Part shown: positions 1-9,439 of the stretch, piece by piece
Position numbering within the stretch: the first letter of the stretch is position 1
How the letters are laid out: each line of letters starts with the position of its first letter
NCBI RefSeq assembly: GCF_019583405.1
Contig: NZ_SZUU01000001.1
Coordinates: forward strand, 62,001-126,000
Direction: 5' to 3'
Length of the DNA stretch: 64,000 nucleotides
DNA from: Bacteroides fragilis
GTDB lineage: Bacteria; Bacteroidota; Bacteroidia; Bacteroidales; Bacteroidaceae
The notes under the pieces: generated by a model
The model's database searches: none
Told to the model about the DNA's origin: nothing
Seen by the model: the letters and a program-made list of their open reading frames with translations, nothing else
Made by a program: the position numbers and the translations under genes

Positions 1-1
1 T

Positions 2-667
2 ACGAATGCCTCTTTGCATGTCTATTATCCGTATGGTAAGGTCACTTTTAATGGTGATAATAGTACGGTTACTGTTTTGACAGTGAAAGATAATACGGCG
101 GATAATGATTTTTGTTATGCCGATGCTCCTATTGCGGCAGTCAATAATTGCAATCCGGTTGCTTCCTTTTTGCTGAAGCATGCTTATGCCGGTGTGAAGT
201 TCAGCATTGCTTGTCATTCGACTTATCCGTTGAAGTGCAAGTTAACCAAGATTGTGATGAAACCCGCAACGAGCGGAAAGACGTTTTATGTGGAACGTAG
301 CATGGATATCAGTAAATCCGCCGGGGATGCGGGGCAGTTGGGAGGGAGCACAGCTTCCGGTTGGACGCTGGATACATCTGCGCTTGTTATGGGGACAACA
401 GGGATAGCCAAGGGGAGTACGGATGTAAGTATCAGCAAATTGTTTCCTCCGCAGGATTTTGAGGACGATACCCAACTGATATTGACAATTGATGGAAGTG
501 AGTATTCGGTAACGATTCCGTATGGGACTTTGAAAGCTCTGAAAGCCGGGTATTTATCTACCATTTTCCTGGAGGTCAAGGGTACGGGAGTAGATATTTC
601 GGGAGTGAAAGTATATCCATGGGATACCTCTGTTGTACCCGGTGATAACGATGCGACTTTAGATTAA
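2..667 (+). CDS. Fimbrillin family protein, 5' end outside window
   Basis: C-terminal part of a fimbrillin (FimA/Mfa-like) type V pilus subunit. The frame is open to the left edge, and the first residues (TNASLHVYYPYGK) match an internal stretch of the downstream paralogs (for example NASFFAYYPY at 6004), so the signal peptide and about the first 100 residues are missing. A TTG at 14 is not a credible start. Family marks seen here: the KHAYAGVKFSI segment, TYPLKCKLTKI, the FPPQDF block and a final LEVKGTGV strand followed by PWDTS. It is first in a row of ten paralogs; the next gene begins 27 bases on, so they are probably co-transcribed. Family call sure; position in the pilus (shaft or accessory) unknown. 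Confidence 0.88.
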   Translation, partial: TNASLHVYYPYGKVTFNGDNSTVTVLTVKDNTADNDFCYADAPIAAVNNCNPVASFLLKHAYAGVKFSIACHSTYPLKCKLTKIVMKPATSGKTFYVERSMDISKSAGDAGQLGGSTASGWTLDTSALVMGTTGIAKGSTDVSISKLFPPQDFEDDTQLILTIDGSEYSVTIPYGTLKALKAGYLSTIFLEVKGTGVDISGVKVYPWDTSVVPGDNDATLD

Positions 668-694
668 TAACTGATTGTAACAGAAAGGATAGTA

Positions 695-1633
695 ATGAAA
701 ACCAAGTCTGATATGAAACCATTTATAATAGCCACTTTATCGCTGATTTTACTGGCGGGCTGTGGTAATGATGATTTTCCGGAAGAAGAACAAAAAGTTC
801 CTTTAGAGATTGCTTCTGCGTTTGTAACAGGTGACGTGCAGACACGTGCCGTCACGCCACAATTGCTCACATCTGGTTCGATCGGAGTTTTTCTGGAAGG
901 CGAATCCGGAACCAGTTATGTAAAAAAAGACAATATACAGTATGACTATAGCTCCGGCTGGAAACCCAACACGGAAACAATCTATCTGGGTGGAGAGAAT
1001 GCCGGTGTGTGTGCTTATAAGAAAACAACGAAATTAAATCTGTCAACTAAAGAGGCTGTCCCTTTGACTTCTCAGATTTTTGACACCGAACTTGATCTGG
1101 TATATGCAGGTAAGAAAATAGTGAATGGTACTTCTGCCGGTAAGAGCGTTGAGTTTATCATGGGACATGCTTATTCGCAAATCGAATTTGTCTTTAGCCA
1201 GGAGGATTATCCTAATACATGTAGAGTAACTAAAATCGCCATAAAGAACGCAAATATAATTGAGAATGCTACACTGAACCTGGCAACGGCAGTTTATACA
1301 TCAACTAAGATCAATGCTGCTTTCAGTTACTGGACAAATGCGACAAAGCAGGCGGATGGTATTGTGGTTCCTAAATCGGGGACTGTGAAAAGTAATGTGT
1401 TGATGATTCCCTGTACATTGGCCAACAGTGGCAGTACGGGAGTGACACTGGAACTGACAGTGGACGGTAAACTGATGACAGTTCCGATTACGTATGCCAA
1501 ACTGGGTGCGTTGACCAAAGGTGTTATTCATCAGGTCAGCCTGAAACTGAAAGGTACTGCACTTGAACTGAGTGTGAAAGATACTCCGTGGGATAATCAA
1601 CAGGTAGATGGTGAATATAATCCGGAACCATAA
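695..1633 (+). CDS. Fimbrillin family lipoprotein
   Basis: Probable type V pilus subunit exported as a lipoprotein. A hydrophobic signal ends in lipobox LLAGC with Cys23; the mature region has QTRA with Arg51, where an arginine-specific protease is expected to cut as in Porphyromonas FimA. An inner ATG at 713 (Met7) would give a more ordinary signal peptide length. The middle carries the GHAYSQIEFVF and YPNTCRVTKI segments shared by the array, and the C-terminal part has LMIPCTL rather than the FPPQ block, placing it with the genes at 2655, 3648 and 8295. It ends with the usual LKLKGT strand and PWDN. The roles of the individual paralogs cannot be told from sequence. Confidence 0.9.
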   Translation: MKTKSDMKPFIIATLSLILLAGCGNDDFPEEEQKVPLEIASAFVTGDVQTRAVTPQLLTSGSIGVFLEGESGTSYVKKDNIQYDYSSGWKPNTETIYLGGENAGVCAYKKTTKLNLSTKEAVPLTSQIFDTELDLVYAGKKIVNGTSAGKSVEFIMGHAYSQIEFVFSQEDYPNTCRVTKIAIKNANIIENATLNLATAVYTSTKINAAFSYWTNATKQADGIVVPKSGTVKSNVLMIPCTLANSGSTGVTLELTVDGKLMTVPITYAKLGALTKGVIHQVSLKLKGTALELSVKDTPWDNQQVDGEYNPEP

Positions 1634-1649
1634 AAAGGAAGGATGAATC

Positions 1650-2651
1650 ATGAAACGAACTTATACGCATAATCTGGATTCTCACTTGGCAAGACGCTTG
1701 TGGCTGATGTGGCTTTTAATAGTAGGCTGGAGCTCTTGTTCACAAGTAGAGGTTGCAGACTCTGTAGGGGGTGAGAACGGAGAGATACCTCTTGAAATCC
1801 GGGCTACAACCGGTGCAGAGGTCGACACTCGTGCTGTTACTGCTGTAGAAATGACTGAAGGAACATTAGGAATTTTCCGTTTACCCGAGACGGATTATAC
1901 GGCATTGGAAAATATTCGTTATAACCGTGTTGCGGGAGAAAACTGGAAGCCGGCTTCTACTGTGATATATGTAGGCGGCACTTACGCCAGGCTATGTGCT
2001 TATGCTCCCTATAACTCTGTAGAATTTAAAAATAGTTCGTTGAAAACAGAAGCCGGCCTGACAATGCAGACCTATGCGGAGGAGAAAGATATGCGTTTTG
2101 CTGTCAGTGGAGGGGATGAGGTCTGGAAAAAGACTCCTACTGCGAATTTTGAGTTGAAGCGTGCTTATGCCCGTTTGGTATTGTCTGTGGTACGGGATGC
2201 CACGTATCCGAACACGTGTAAGATAACGAAAGCAAAAATAGAGGCCTCTACCGGAAATATAATCACAGCCAATACGGTTGACATCAGTACCGGAACCGAA
2301 GGAAGCGGAACACAAACACCTCAATATATTCATACTGTGACGACCGGTTTAAAAGACGGATTTGCAATAGGGGTTCCAGATGATACGAGTTTTGACTGGC
2401 TGCTGCCCCAACAAACTTTTTCCGGAGGCGTAGTCTTGACACTTACGGTAGACGGCATGGATTATTCCGTCACCATTCCGGCCGATAAACTGAGTACATT
2501 TGTAAGAGGTACTAAATATATTGTGTCATTGGCTGTCAAAGGTGGAAAGTTAACTTTGATGAGTGATAAAATCCTGATTGACAAGGATTGGGCAGAGGTG
2601 CAGACAGGAACCGGAGGCAGTGGCGATGATTATGATACCAGTTTTAATTAG
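1650..2651 (+). CDS. Fimbrillin family lipoprotein
   Basis: 333-residue member of the array. The N-terminus is unusually long and basic before the hydrophobic stretch (about 16 residues), then WSSC with Cys30 as the lipidation site. DTRA with Arg61 is the expected processing site. The fold signature is present: KRAYARLVLSV, TYPNTCKITKA, LLPQQTF, LTVDGMDYSVTIP and a final LAVKGG strand. Because it has the PQQTF block it resembles the genes at 4654 and 2 more than its direct neighbours. A Gly/Ser/Asp-rich tail ends the protein. The gap to the previous stop is 16 bases, and only three bases separate its stop from the next start, which supports one transcript. Confidence 0.9.
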   Translation: MKRTYTHNLDSHLARRLWLMWLLIVGWSSCSQVEVADSVGGENGEIPLEIRATTGAEVDTRAVTAVEMTEGTLGIFRLPETDYTALENIRYNRVAGENWKPASTVIYVGGTYARLCAYAPYNSVEFKNSSLKTEAGLTMQTYAEEKDMRFAVSGGDEVWKKTPTANFELKRAYARLVLSVVRDATYPNTCKITKAKIEASTGNIITANTVDISTGTEGSGTQTPQYIHTVTTGLKDGFAIGVPDDTSFDWLLPQQTFSGGVVLTLTVDGMDYSVTIPADKLSTFVRGTKYIVSLAVKGGKLTLMSDKILIDKDWAEVQTGTGGSGDDYDTSFN

Positions 2652-2654
2652 CGT

Positions 2655-3623
2655 ATGAAGATTATGAAACATTTATTATGGATCTTGGTGGGAGGTATTT
2701 TATTGAGTAGCTGTTCTGATGACCGTGAGATGGATGACGGGAGATGGAAAGCATCTGCATTTCGAGTACCGCTCGAGGTATCTTCGGCAGTCATTAAGCA
2801 GGAGGTGGTTACACGTCTAGCTCCCGATCCGGTAGCTTTGACGAAAGGGGCCATAGGGATTTTTCTGTCGGGTACAGAAGCTGGAAGCGGATATAAAGTT
2901 ATTGACAATCGTAAATATGTTTATAACGGCAGTGATTGGGGGCCTCCGACGGCTAATGATACAATTTATTTAGTGGGTAACGATGCTGATGTCTGCGCTT
3001 ACTATCCTTATAAAGATGCGTATACGGACAAGACGGTCATTCCATTGCAATCACAGGATTATGTGGAAACTGAAGATATCTATTATGCATTGAATACAAT
3101 GATAAATGGTTTTACTCCTGCGATTACTTTTAGTATGGTGCATGCTTATTCTTTAGTGGAGTTAAAGATCAGTCGTGAGAACTACTTTATGCCTTGTAAA
3201 ATTAGTCAAATAACCTTGATGAATTCTGCTTTAATAAAAAAAGGCACTATTAACATTGCCGTTGACGGAAGTATACAGGACTTGGAAACAGGGAATTATG
3301 ATTTGACAACAGTAACTGCGACTTCACCTCATACATTGGCTGTTGGCGAATCTTATGTACGCCGTGTACTGATGATTCCGGTTCCGCTTAACATTGAGCG
3401 GACAGATGCGGAAGGAGGACAATTCGGGCTGTCTGTCAGCCTTGTGGTAGATGGACAACAGATGCTCGTGGAGATCCCGTATTCCGAACTTGGAGAGTTC
3501 AGGCAGGGAGAGAAGTATGTTATCGGATTAAAGATCAAAGGAACAGAAATCGTGCCTACCGTTAGCGCATTGGAATGGGAAGATGATAAGGTTAATGGCG
3601 GGAATAAATATCCTGTTGAATAA
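2655..3623 (+). CDS. Fimbrillin family lipoprotein
   Basis: 322-residue type V pilin-like lipoprotein. Signal peptide with lipobox LLSSC, Cys20. The arginine site is present as VTRL (Arg54), with Leu instead of the Ala or Gly seen in the paralogs, so cleavage here may differ. VHAYSLVELKI and MPCKISQI correspond to the conserved central segments, followed by LMIPVPL and VEIPYSELGEF. It belongs to the LMIP subtype with the genes at 695, 3648 and 8295. It starts just after the preceding stop and is followed by the next paralog after 24 bases, with no promoter-like sequence between. Confidence 0.9.
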   Translation: MKIMKHLLWILVGGILLSSCSDDREMDDGRWKASAFRVPLEVSSAVIKQEVVTRLAPDPVALTKGAIGIFLSGTEAGSGYKVIDNRKYVYNGSDWGPPTANDTIYLVGNDADVCAYYPYKDAYTDKTVIPLQSQDYVETEDIYYALNTMINGFTPAITFSMVHAYSLVELKISRENYFMPCKISQITLMNSALIKKGTINIAVDGSIQDLETGNYDLTTVTATSPHTLAVGESYVRRVLMIPVPLNIERTDAEGGQFGLSVSLVVDGQQMLVEIPYSELGEFRQGEKYVIGLKIKGTEIVPTVSALEWEDDKVNGGNKYPVE

Positions 3624-3647
3624 AATCATATTAAAAAATGAGCTACT

Positions 3648-4640
3648 ATGAAAGGAGTACTATACATAAGTTTTTTAGTTTGCATGTTACTGGGGTGCAG
3701 CGATGGTGATAGCTTACCGGATTGGGAAAAAGACAAAACAGCCCGTACTGAGTTGGAAATAGCGTCTGCTTCCATTGTGGAAGGCAATCTACAGACCCGT
3801 GCCGATGCAGTTTTTACGCCCGGAAGTTCCATTGCTTTGTTTTGTCATGGGCAGGCTGCCGAAACGAGTTATACGCCTGTGAATAACAGAAAATATACGC
3901 TAAATGCCGGTGAGAGTCAATGGACAGCCGAGTCGGAGGCGAGTACCATTTATTTAGGTAGCGAGAAGGCGGATGTGTGCGGGTATTATCCCTATACGGA
4001 AGAAACAGTGGATAAGCTTTATAAGGACCGTACTAAAATTCCTATGGAGACACAAAACTATGACGTTTTAAAAGAACTGTATTATGTGACTAACCAGGTA
4101 GTTGATGCTAAGGAATATTTTGTAAATATGCGTTTTAAGCATGCTTATTCACGTTTAGTATTGAATATAGGGGTCGAAGATGCTTATCCGGCTACATGTA
4201 GTATTAATTCGGTGGCTTTGGCAAACGACTCATTGTTTCGAAAAGCGGTGATAGATATTACGAGTGGTACTGTTGGCATCCATCCGGATGATACGCAGAA
4301 ACAATTCAGAGGAGGATATAACATCACAAAAGACCTTCCTTATGTTTTGGACGGTCCTACTAAAAAATACCAGGCTGATCTGCTTATGATTCCTACAAAA
4401 TTATTGCCTGACCCTTTTGAACCGACTAAAGGGCTTAGCATTATAGTGAATGTAAGCGGATTTCCGGCAACGGTGATCATTCCGATAAGCGATCTCTCTG
4501 ATTTCGAGAGTGGTAAAAAATACGTTGTCTCTTTGAAATTGAGAGGGATCGCAATTAAATCGGTGACCGTAACCACTACTGACTGGGATGAGAAAATACT
4601 GAATGAAGGTATAGATTACGAACCGCTTCCCCAACCTTAA
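3648..4640 (+). CDS. Fimbrillin family lipoprotein
   Basis: 330-residue paralog. Short signal with lipobox MLLGC, Cys17, then an acidic linker and QTRA with Arg51. The central KHAYSRLVLNI and YPATCSINSV segments match the array; the C-terminal half has LMIPTKL and a final LKLRGIAI strand followed by TDWDEK. LMIP subtype. The opening mature sequence (ELEIASASIVEGNLQTRA) closely parallels that of the gene at 695, suggesting a relatively recent common origin. No unusual codon use or frame break seen. Substrate or partner specificity unknown. Confidence 0.9.
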   Translation: MKGVLYISFLVCMLLGCSDGDSLPDWEKDKTARTELEIASASIVEGNLQTRADAVFTPGSSIALFCHGQAAETSYTPVNNRKYTLNAGESQWTAESEASTIYLGSEKADVCGYYPYTEETVDKLYKDRTKIPMETQNYDVLKELYYVTNQVVDAKEYFVNMRFKHAYSRLVLNIGVEDAYPATCSINSVALANDSLFRKAVIDITSGTVGIHPDDTQKQFRGGYNITKDLPYVLDGPTKKYQADLLMIPTKLLPDPFEPTKGLSIIVNVSGFPATVIIPISDLSDFESGKKYVVSLKLRGIAIKSVTVTTTDWDEKILNEGIDYEPLPQP

Positions 4641-4653
4641 TGATTATACAAAA

Positions 4654-5718
4654 ATGAACAGCATGATTATGAAACTCAATATGAATATAAATACTTCTGT
4701 GGCTGCCATATATGCAATGATGTTATTATTGGTTGCCTGTTCGCAGGAAAGGAATTTATTTCCGACAGAAAAAACGGACAGTGTGCCTTTAAGCGTATTC
4801 ACTTCGTTCAAGGCGGATGTGACTACAAGAGCTACCGCTCAACCGTTGCCTGAAGGGAGCAGTATCGGAGTTTTTTTGATAGCGGATGCTAACTATGTTA
4901 CCCCTCAGAGTAATGTGAAATACACTTACCAGCCTGATGACGAATGGACGTCAGAGACCTCTGTTTGGGTGGGCGGGGCAAGAGCCGGTCTGTGTGCTTA
5001 TTATCCATATGGAAAAGTTGCTTTTTCTGCAGTTACACAGACCACATTAAAGACCCAGGCTTACACGGAGGATGCGGATTGGTGGTATGCCAAAGACAAT
5101 GCGGATGTCACAGTCAATAATCTGTCACCACAGATCAATTTTTTATTGGAGAAACCTTATTCTCAACTCTCTTTGGAGATGATTCGTAACGGAAGGTATC
5201 CGTTGCAGTGTAAAATAACCAATGTACGTATAGAATTGGACAACGGAGACCCGATGGTTGACACCGGGACGTTCGATATAAAAGACGGGAGTCTGCAAAA
5301 CACAACAAATGTTGCTTCTTATTCATATCCAACCTCCGGACCTATGCATGACACGGGATTGGGGGTAGGAGAAGCGGCGAGAGATACCACTTGTAACTAT
5401 CTGTTTGTTCCGCAGACTTTTGCGTCTGACTTGAAACTGACTTTGACCATCGATGAACGTGATTTCAGTGTGATTGTGCCACAGGCGGATCTTGCCGGAC
5501 TGGTAGCAGGAAAGCGCCACGTAGTCCGGTTGGATATCAGAGGGGGAATACCGATTAATATAGTGGAGGTTACCACGAAAGACTGGCAACCAATAAGCTT
5601 TGACGGTGGTGATGCCACTACTATTAAAGATGAAACAGAGATCATTATTGATGGTGGTAAAGTGGGAACAGAAGATTGGGCATCGGATCCTACACAAAAT
5701 GGATCAGGGGCACTGTAA
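4654..5718 (+). CDS. Fimbrillin family lipoprotein
   Basis: 354 residues, the longest plain fimbrillin here. There are several in-frame Met codons before the hydrophobic core; lipobox LLVAC with Cys29 holds for any of them. TTRA with Arg59 is the predicted processing site. EKPYSQLSLEM replaces the usual HAY segment, then YPLQCKITNV, VPQTF, LTIDERDFSVIVP and LDIRGG. It has an extended C-terminal tail of about 40 residues (IIIDGGKVGTEDW) beyond the point where most paralogs stop. In type V pilins the extreme C-terminus can act in strand exchange, so the tail may be functional; that part is inference. Confidence 0.89.
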   Translation: MNSMIMKLNMNINTSVAAIYAMMLLLVACSQERNLFPTEKTDSVPLSVFTSFKADVTTRATAQPLPEGSSIGVFLIADANYVTPQSNVKYTYQPDDEWTSETSVWVGGARAGLCAYYPYGKVAFSAVTQTTLKTQAYTEDADWWYAKDNADVTVNNLSPQINFLLEKPYSQLSLEMIRNGRYPLQCKITNVRIELDNGDPMVDTGTFDIKDGSLQNTTNVASYSYPTSGPMHDTGLGVGEAARDTTCNYLFVPQTFASDLKLTLTIDERDFSVIVPQADLAGLVAGKRHVVRLDIRGGIPINIVEVTTKDWQPISFDGGDATTIKDETEIIIDGGKVGTEDWASDPTQNGSGAL

Positions 5719-5733
5719 TTTAATATTAAACGT

Positions 5734-6660
5734 ATGAAGACAAACCTATTATTTTTTATTTGCATCCTATTTGCATTAGTCTCTTGTGAACAAGAAGACA
5801 AGGTATCCGGAGAAAAGGCACTGGCTGTAGTGTCCGCTTCTTCTGACGATAGGCCCTCAACACGCGGAATTATAAACGATGATACATACGCTTTAGGGGT
5901 TTTTCGGACCACTGCCGGTACTTATACGCCTTTATTCAATGTGAAGCATATTTATTCAGGAGGAGAGTGGGGATCTGATAATGTAATCAAGGTAGATTAT
6001 CGGAATGCCTCTTTTTTTGCCTATTATCCTTATCATACAGCAACCGGAAATTATGCCGGACTGGCAAGTGGCACTACCTTGACCCTGCAAGCGCAGCTGT
6101 TCAATGCCGGAGAGGATATTTGCTATGGAGCGGGTGAAGCCTTGAAGGGAGGTCCGGTTAGTGTATACAATCCGTTTGTTGAGTTTCTGAATATGAAACA
6201 TGCGTATGCCAGATTGAGGTTGACACTGACCCGCGGGGAAAAATTTGATAAGACTAAGAAATGTAATATACGGAATATTACTTTCAAATCGAATAATGCT
6301 AATTTTTACCTGACACGTAGCCTCGATATTGCTTCAGCTGCCGGAGCTACCGGAGGAAGCGCTGTGGCTGCCGGATATGTTTATGATCCTAACGTTAATA
6401 TTGCCGCCGGTAAAAGCGTGACATACGAGTATATGTTTCCTCCGCAACCACTTGCCGGTAGTAAATTGACTATTCTTGTCACTGTCGACGGGGTGACTCG
6501 GAGTTGTGACATTTCAACGTTAGGCAGTTCTTTGGATTCGGGGAAATATTATGGAGTATCACTGACATTTACGGATGTGGGAATCATCTTGTCATCGGCG
6601 GCTGTTACTGTCAATGATTTTGGCGGACAAGGAAATACTGAGGTAGATACGGAATTATAA
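5734..6660 (+). CDS. Fimbrillin family lipoprotein
   Basis: 308 residues; lipobox ALVSC with Cys18 and STRG with Arg44. It is strikingly close to the gene at 9440: both have STRG(I/V)I, YxLGxFRT, MKHAYARL(R/K)LT, NNxNFYL, a GYVY(D/N)PNV stretch and PPQPLxxSKLTI. These two form a subtype of their own and flank the pair 6679/8295. The family role is a pilus structural or accessory subunit. A 15-base gap separates it from the preceding stop. Which of the two near copies is the major subunit, if either, cannot be decided from sequence. Confidence 0.9.
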   Translation: MKTNLLFFICILFALVSCEQEDKVSGEKALAVVSASSDDRPSTRGIINDDTYALGVFRTTAGTYTPLFNVKHIYSGGEWGSDNVIKVDYRNASFFAYYPYHTATGNYAGLASGTTLTLQAQLFNAGEDICYGAGEALKGGPVSVYNPFVEFLNMKHAYARLRLTLTRGEKFDKTKKCNIRNITFKSNNANFYLTRSLDIASAAGATGGSAVAAGYVYDPNVNIAAGKSVTYEYMFPPQPLAGSKLTILVTVDGVTRSCDISTLGSSLDSGKYYGVSLTFTDVGIILSSAAVTVNDFGGQGNTEVDTEL

Positions 6661-6678
6661 CATAAACGGAGAATAAAG

Positions 6679-8250
6679 ATGATACAACTGAAAGATAAAC
6701 TAAAAGTAAATGGCGGAACAAGACGGTACATGGAAACGGTTTGTTTGAGCCTGTCGCTTTCTATTTTCGCAATGGGGTGCAGCCAGGATAGTGATACGTT
6801 TTATCCATCGGTTCCGGATGAAGAACAACCCGCTGTGGATGAAAGCCGGATGATTCCGATACAGTTGAGTGTGGACGGGGTTGATCAATTTTACGGAGGG
6901 GTGGTGACGCGTTCAGGAGAAACTGTTGCTCGCTTGGTACAGCCTTTGGATTCTACTTATGATACCGGATATGATGTGGAGACAACAGTGGAATCAATTC
7001 CATTAGAGAATATTGTGTCGACCCGTGCCAACTTGGGTAATGTACAGTTTCGTGTAGTGGCTTACAGAACAAATGCTTCGTCTGCCGCTAATTATGCGGG
7101 GACAGCTGTTTACAAGACAAATGGTTCGGGAGTCGCGGCTATTGTAGCCAAGACAGCTACTCCTGTCAATAGTGCCGGACAATGGATATTGGGGCCGGGC
7201 ACATATACTTTTGTGTGCTATTCTTATGGACTGAATAGTGCACCGGCGATGCTGTCCGGTAATTGGTCTACAACCGTTTCGCACAATCAGGATTTTATGC
7301 TTTGGCGGAAAGAAGGAGTTGTAGTAGCTCCCGATAATAAAGGAGAGTTTACATTGGGAGGAATCAACTTTACGCGTCAGTGCGCTTTGCTCCAACTGGC
7401 TGTCACGGCCAATGACTTTTCTAATAATACGGTTCAACAATGTGCAGCTACTGTATCCAACCTGAATAGCAATAACATAACCTGGAATGCCGGTCAGACA
7501 GCCCTTTCAACAGGCGGTACAGGGGGGGCTGTAAACTTTTCGTGGAGCAGCTTGAATGCGGCTACGGTTCATAGCAATGTATATAAGGTGCTGCCTCAGA
7601 GCAGCCGTACGTTAACCATTAAGCTCACGACTTTGAGAATTGGTAATATACAATACAACAACCGAGTGACGGTTAATGTCTCCGGGCGTCAATTTGCGGC
7701 AGGAGGTAATTATAAGATAACTGTTAGGATAACCGGTAACGGTATTACTGTGGGAGGAGCTACGTGGGCGAAAGGGAATGTTTACAGGAGTGGGAGTAAT
7801 TTTTATTTTGAGTCTTCACAAAGTGGTTATCACGGTGGTACAGAAGGTGGATCTTTTTTTGGCTGGAATACTCTCTCTTCCAGTAATAATACGTATGGAG
7901 GAAGCTCTTTTTCTTCCAATAATGATCCTTGCTATCAGGTAGCTCCCCGAGGAACATGGTGTACTCCGACTGCCAACCAGTTACAGAATCTGGGAAATAG
8001 TGGATATAGGTCTGGAAATATGGATGGTAAGAAGGGAGGATTTTTTGGCGGTGATAAGGTTTTTCTGCCTGCAATGGGAAACAGAGGTAAAAATAATGTA
8101 AACTATTGGACTGAAACGGGGTATTACAGAAGCAGTACGGGTGCCAATAATCAGCGTTGCTATTATCTGGAGTTTAATCAGAGCTATGCTGTTAAGAATA
8201 ACTATTATTGGTATTGGGATGCGTTCCCGATAAGATGCGTCAAAAGATGA
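6679..8250 (+). CDS. Fimbrillin-like protein with FISUMP/lectin-like C-terminus, candidate tip subunit
   Basis: 523 residues. Signal peptide with lipobox AMGC (Cys34), or starting at Met18 (6730). The N-terminal two thirds look like a fimbrillin-type region: VVTRS near residue 77, a long Ser/Asn-rich beta region and QCALLQLAVT in place of the HAY segment. From about residue 360 a different domain follows: WAKGNVY, GTWCTPTANQ, VFLPAMGNRG, VNYWTETGYY and the end FPIRCVKR. That pattern is typical of FISUMP / DUF1566-type C-type-lectin-like domains. In type V pili, the longer subunit with a C-terminal lectin-like domain usually sits at the tip, so an adhesive role is plausible but unproven. Its long tract of Asn, Ser, Gly and Tyr is unlike the neighbours. 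Confidence 0.82.
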   Translation: MIQLKDKLKVNGGTRRYMETVCLSLSLSIFAMGCSQDSDTFYPSVPDEEQPAVDESRMIPIQLSVDGVDQFYGGVVTRSGETVARLVQPLDSTYDTGYDVETTVESIPLENIVSTRANLGNVQFRVVAYRTNASSAANYAGTAVYKTNGSGVAAIVAKTATPVNSAGQWILGPGTYTFVCYSYGLNSAPAMLSGNWSTTVSHNQDFMLWRKEGVVVAPDNKGEFTLGGINFTRQCALLQLAVTANDFSNNTVQQCAATVSNLNSNNITWNAGQTALSTGGTGGAVNFSWSSLNAATVHSNVYKVLPQSSRTLTIKLTTLRIGNIQYNNRVTVNVSGRQFAAGGNYKITVRITGNGITVGGATWAKGNVYRSGSNFYFESSQSGYHGGTEGGSFFGWNTLSSSNNTYGGSSFSSNNDPCYQVAPRGTWCTPTANQLQNLGNSGYRSGNMDGKKGGFFGGDKVFLPAMGNRGKNNVNYWTETGYYRSSTGANNQRCYYLEFNQSYAVKNNYYWYWDAFPIRCVKR

Positions 8251-8294
8251 AAATTTAGAAAATGCTGAAGTGTAATGTTGTAAAAAAAAGAATA

Positions 8295-9365
8295 ATGGAT
8301 AATTTAAATGATCTGATCAGGATTTGGTGTTTGCTACTGGTTTTGGTCGCCTGCAGCCAGGATGACAGTATGGATGGTATACCCGATGATGCCACCGTAT
8401 CTTGCACTATCAATAGCGTGAGTGTAGTCGAACCGCATAAGGTCAATACTCGTGCCGCATTAAGTGACGGAGACTCCATCGGGGTTTTTCTGACCGATGA
8501 TGTGGTGAAGAATGCAGGTAACAGCCGGAAATATTCGGATAGGAATAATTGTAAATATACCAAGCGATCAGGAACGTGGACCCCGATTGACGATGAAAAC
8601 ACAGTGTCACTGGCTGAAGGAGTATATGCAAATCTTTGGGCAATCTATCCTTATCATGCCGATAAGGAAAACGGATTGGACTATACGGATCGGACAGCCA
8701 TCCCTCTAAAGTCAAAACTGTATTCGGCTGAGAAAGATTTGTGCTATGGGCGGGGAACCGGGACAATCAATGAGACCAGTTTTGCACAGCCTGTAGGAAG
8801 TAAAACTCCTGTAGATATTTCTTTTTTAAATATGGAGCATGCTTATAGTTGGGTCGTTTTTCGGGTCAACAGACATAAGTACACCAAAGATGCTAAGCTG
8901 TCTAAAATAAAAGTATCCAATGTGTTGACATACACTACTCTGAATATTACAAACGGAACTTATGCCGCCTCTGAAGCCACTCCGGAGCCGGGAATCGCTG
9001 AGAAGGTGAACGAAACGATTCCGGAACTGGAAACTAATTATGTAGAGGTGGGCTTTCTTATCGCGCCTTGCACATTAAAATCGATCGGAACCATTCTGGG
9101 AGTAGCTGACTGTGGCATGAAAGTAGACCTTACAGTAGATGGTGACGTATATACATTGGGGATTCCGCTTACTAATTTGTCTCGATTGGAAGCCGGGAAA
9201 AAATACTCGATTGAGATCACCGTACAGGGGGCGCATGGAATCGTCATTGGGGCGAATGGAGTTTCTACTGTTGACTGGCCTGCTGCGCCAACCACTGCTT
9301 CGGGAGACTTGATAGGTGAGGCTACTATACATACAAATTCTGTTTTAAACTGTTTTTGGTCATGA
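8295..9365 (+). CDS. Fimbrillin family lipoprotein
   Basis: The frame is open from 8262, but the ATG at 8295 gives a normal signal peptide (MDNLNDLIRIW... with lipobox LVAC, Cys20) and is preferred over the upstream ATG, which would add 11 charged residues. NTRA with Arg53 is the processing site. MEHAYSWVVFRV, LIAPCTL, LTVDGDVYTLGIP and the final ITVQGA strand are the family marks; LMIP-like subtype. The mature part has two extra cysteines compared with the paralogs. A Ser/Thr-rich tail and the end NCFW are unusual for the family. About 45 bases separate it from the preceding stop if the inner start is used. Confidence 0.86.
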   Translation: MDNLNDLIRIWCLLLVLVACSQDDSMDGIPDDATVSCTINSVSVVEPHKVNTRAALSDGDSIGVFLTDDVVKNAGNSRKYSDRNNCKYTKRSGTWTPIDDENTVSLAEGVYANLWAIYPYHADKENGLDYTDRTAIPLKSKLYSAEKDLCYGRGTGTINETSFAQPVGSKTPVDISFLNMEHAYSWVVFRVNRHKYTKDAKLSKIKVSNVLTYTTLNITNGTYAASEATPEPGIAEKVNETIPELETNYVEVGFLIAPCTLKSIGTILGVADCGMKVDLTVDGDVYTLGIPLTNLSRLEAGKKYSIEITVQGAHGIVIGANGVSTVDWPAAPTTASGDLIGEATIHTNSVLNCFWS

Positions 9366-9439
9366 AAATTAATAATATGTTTTTTATTGCCATGTGCGGA
9401 TTGTGTGTAAGATGTGTTAAACGATAAATTGTATGTTCT

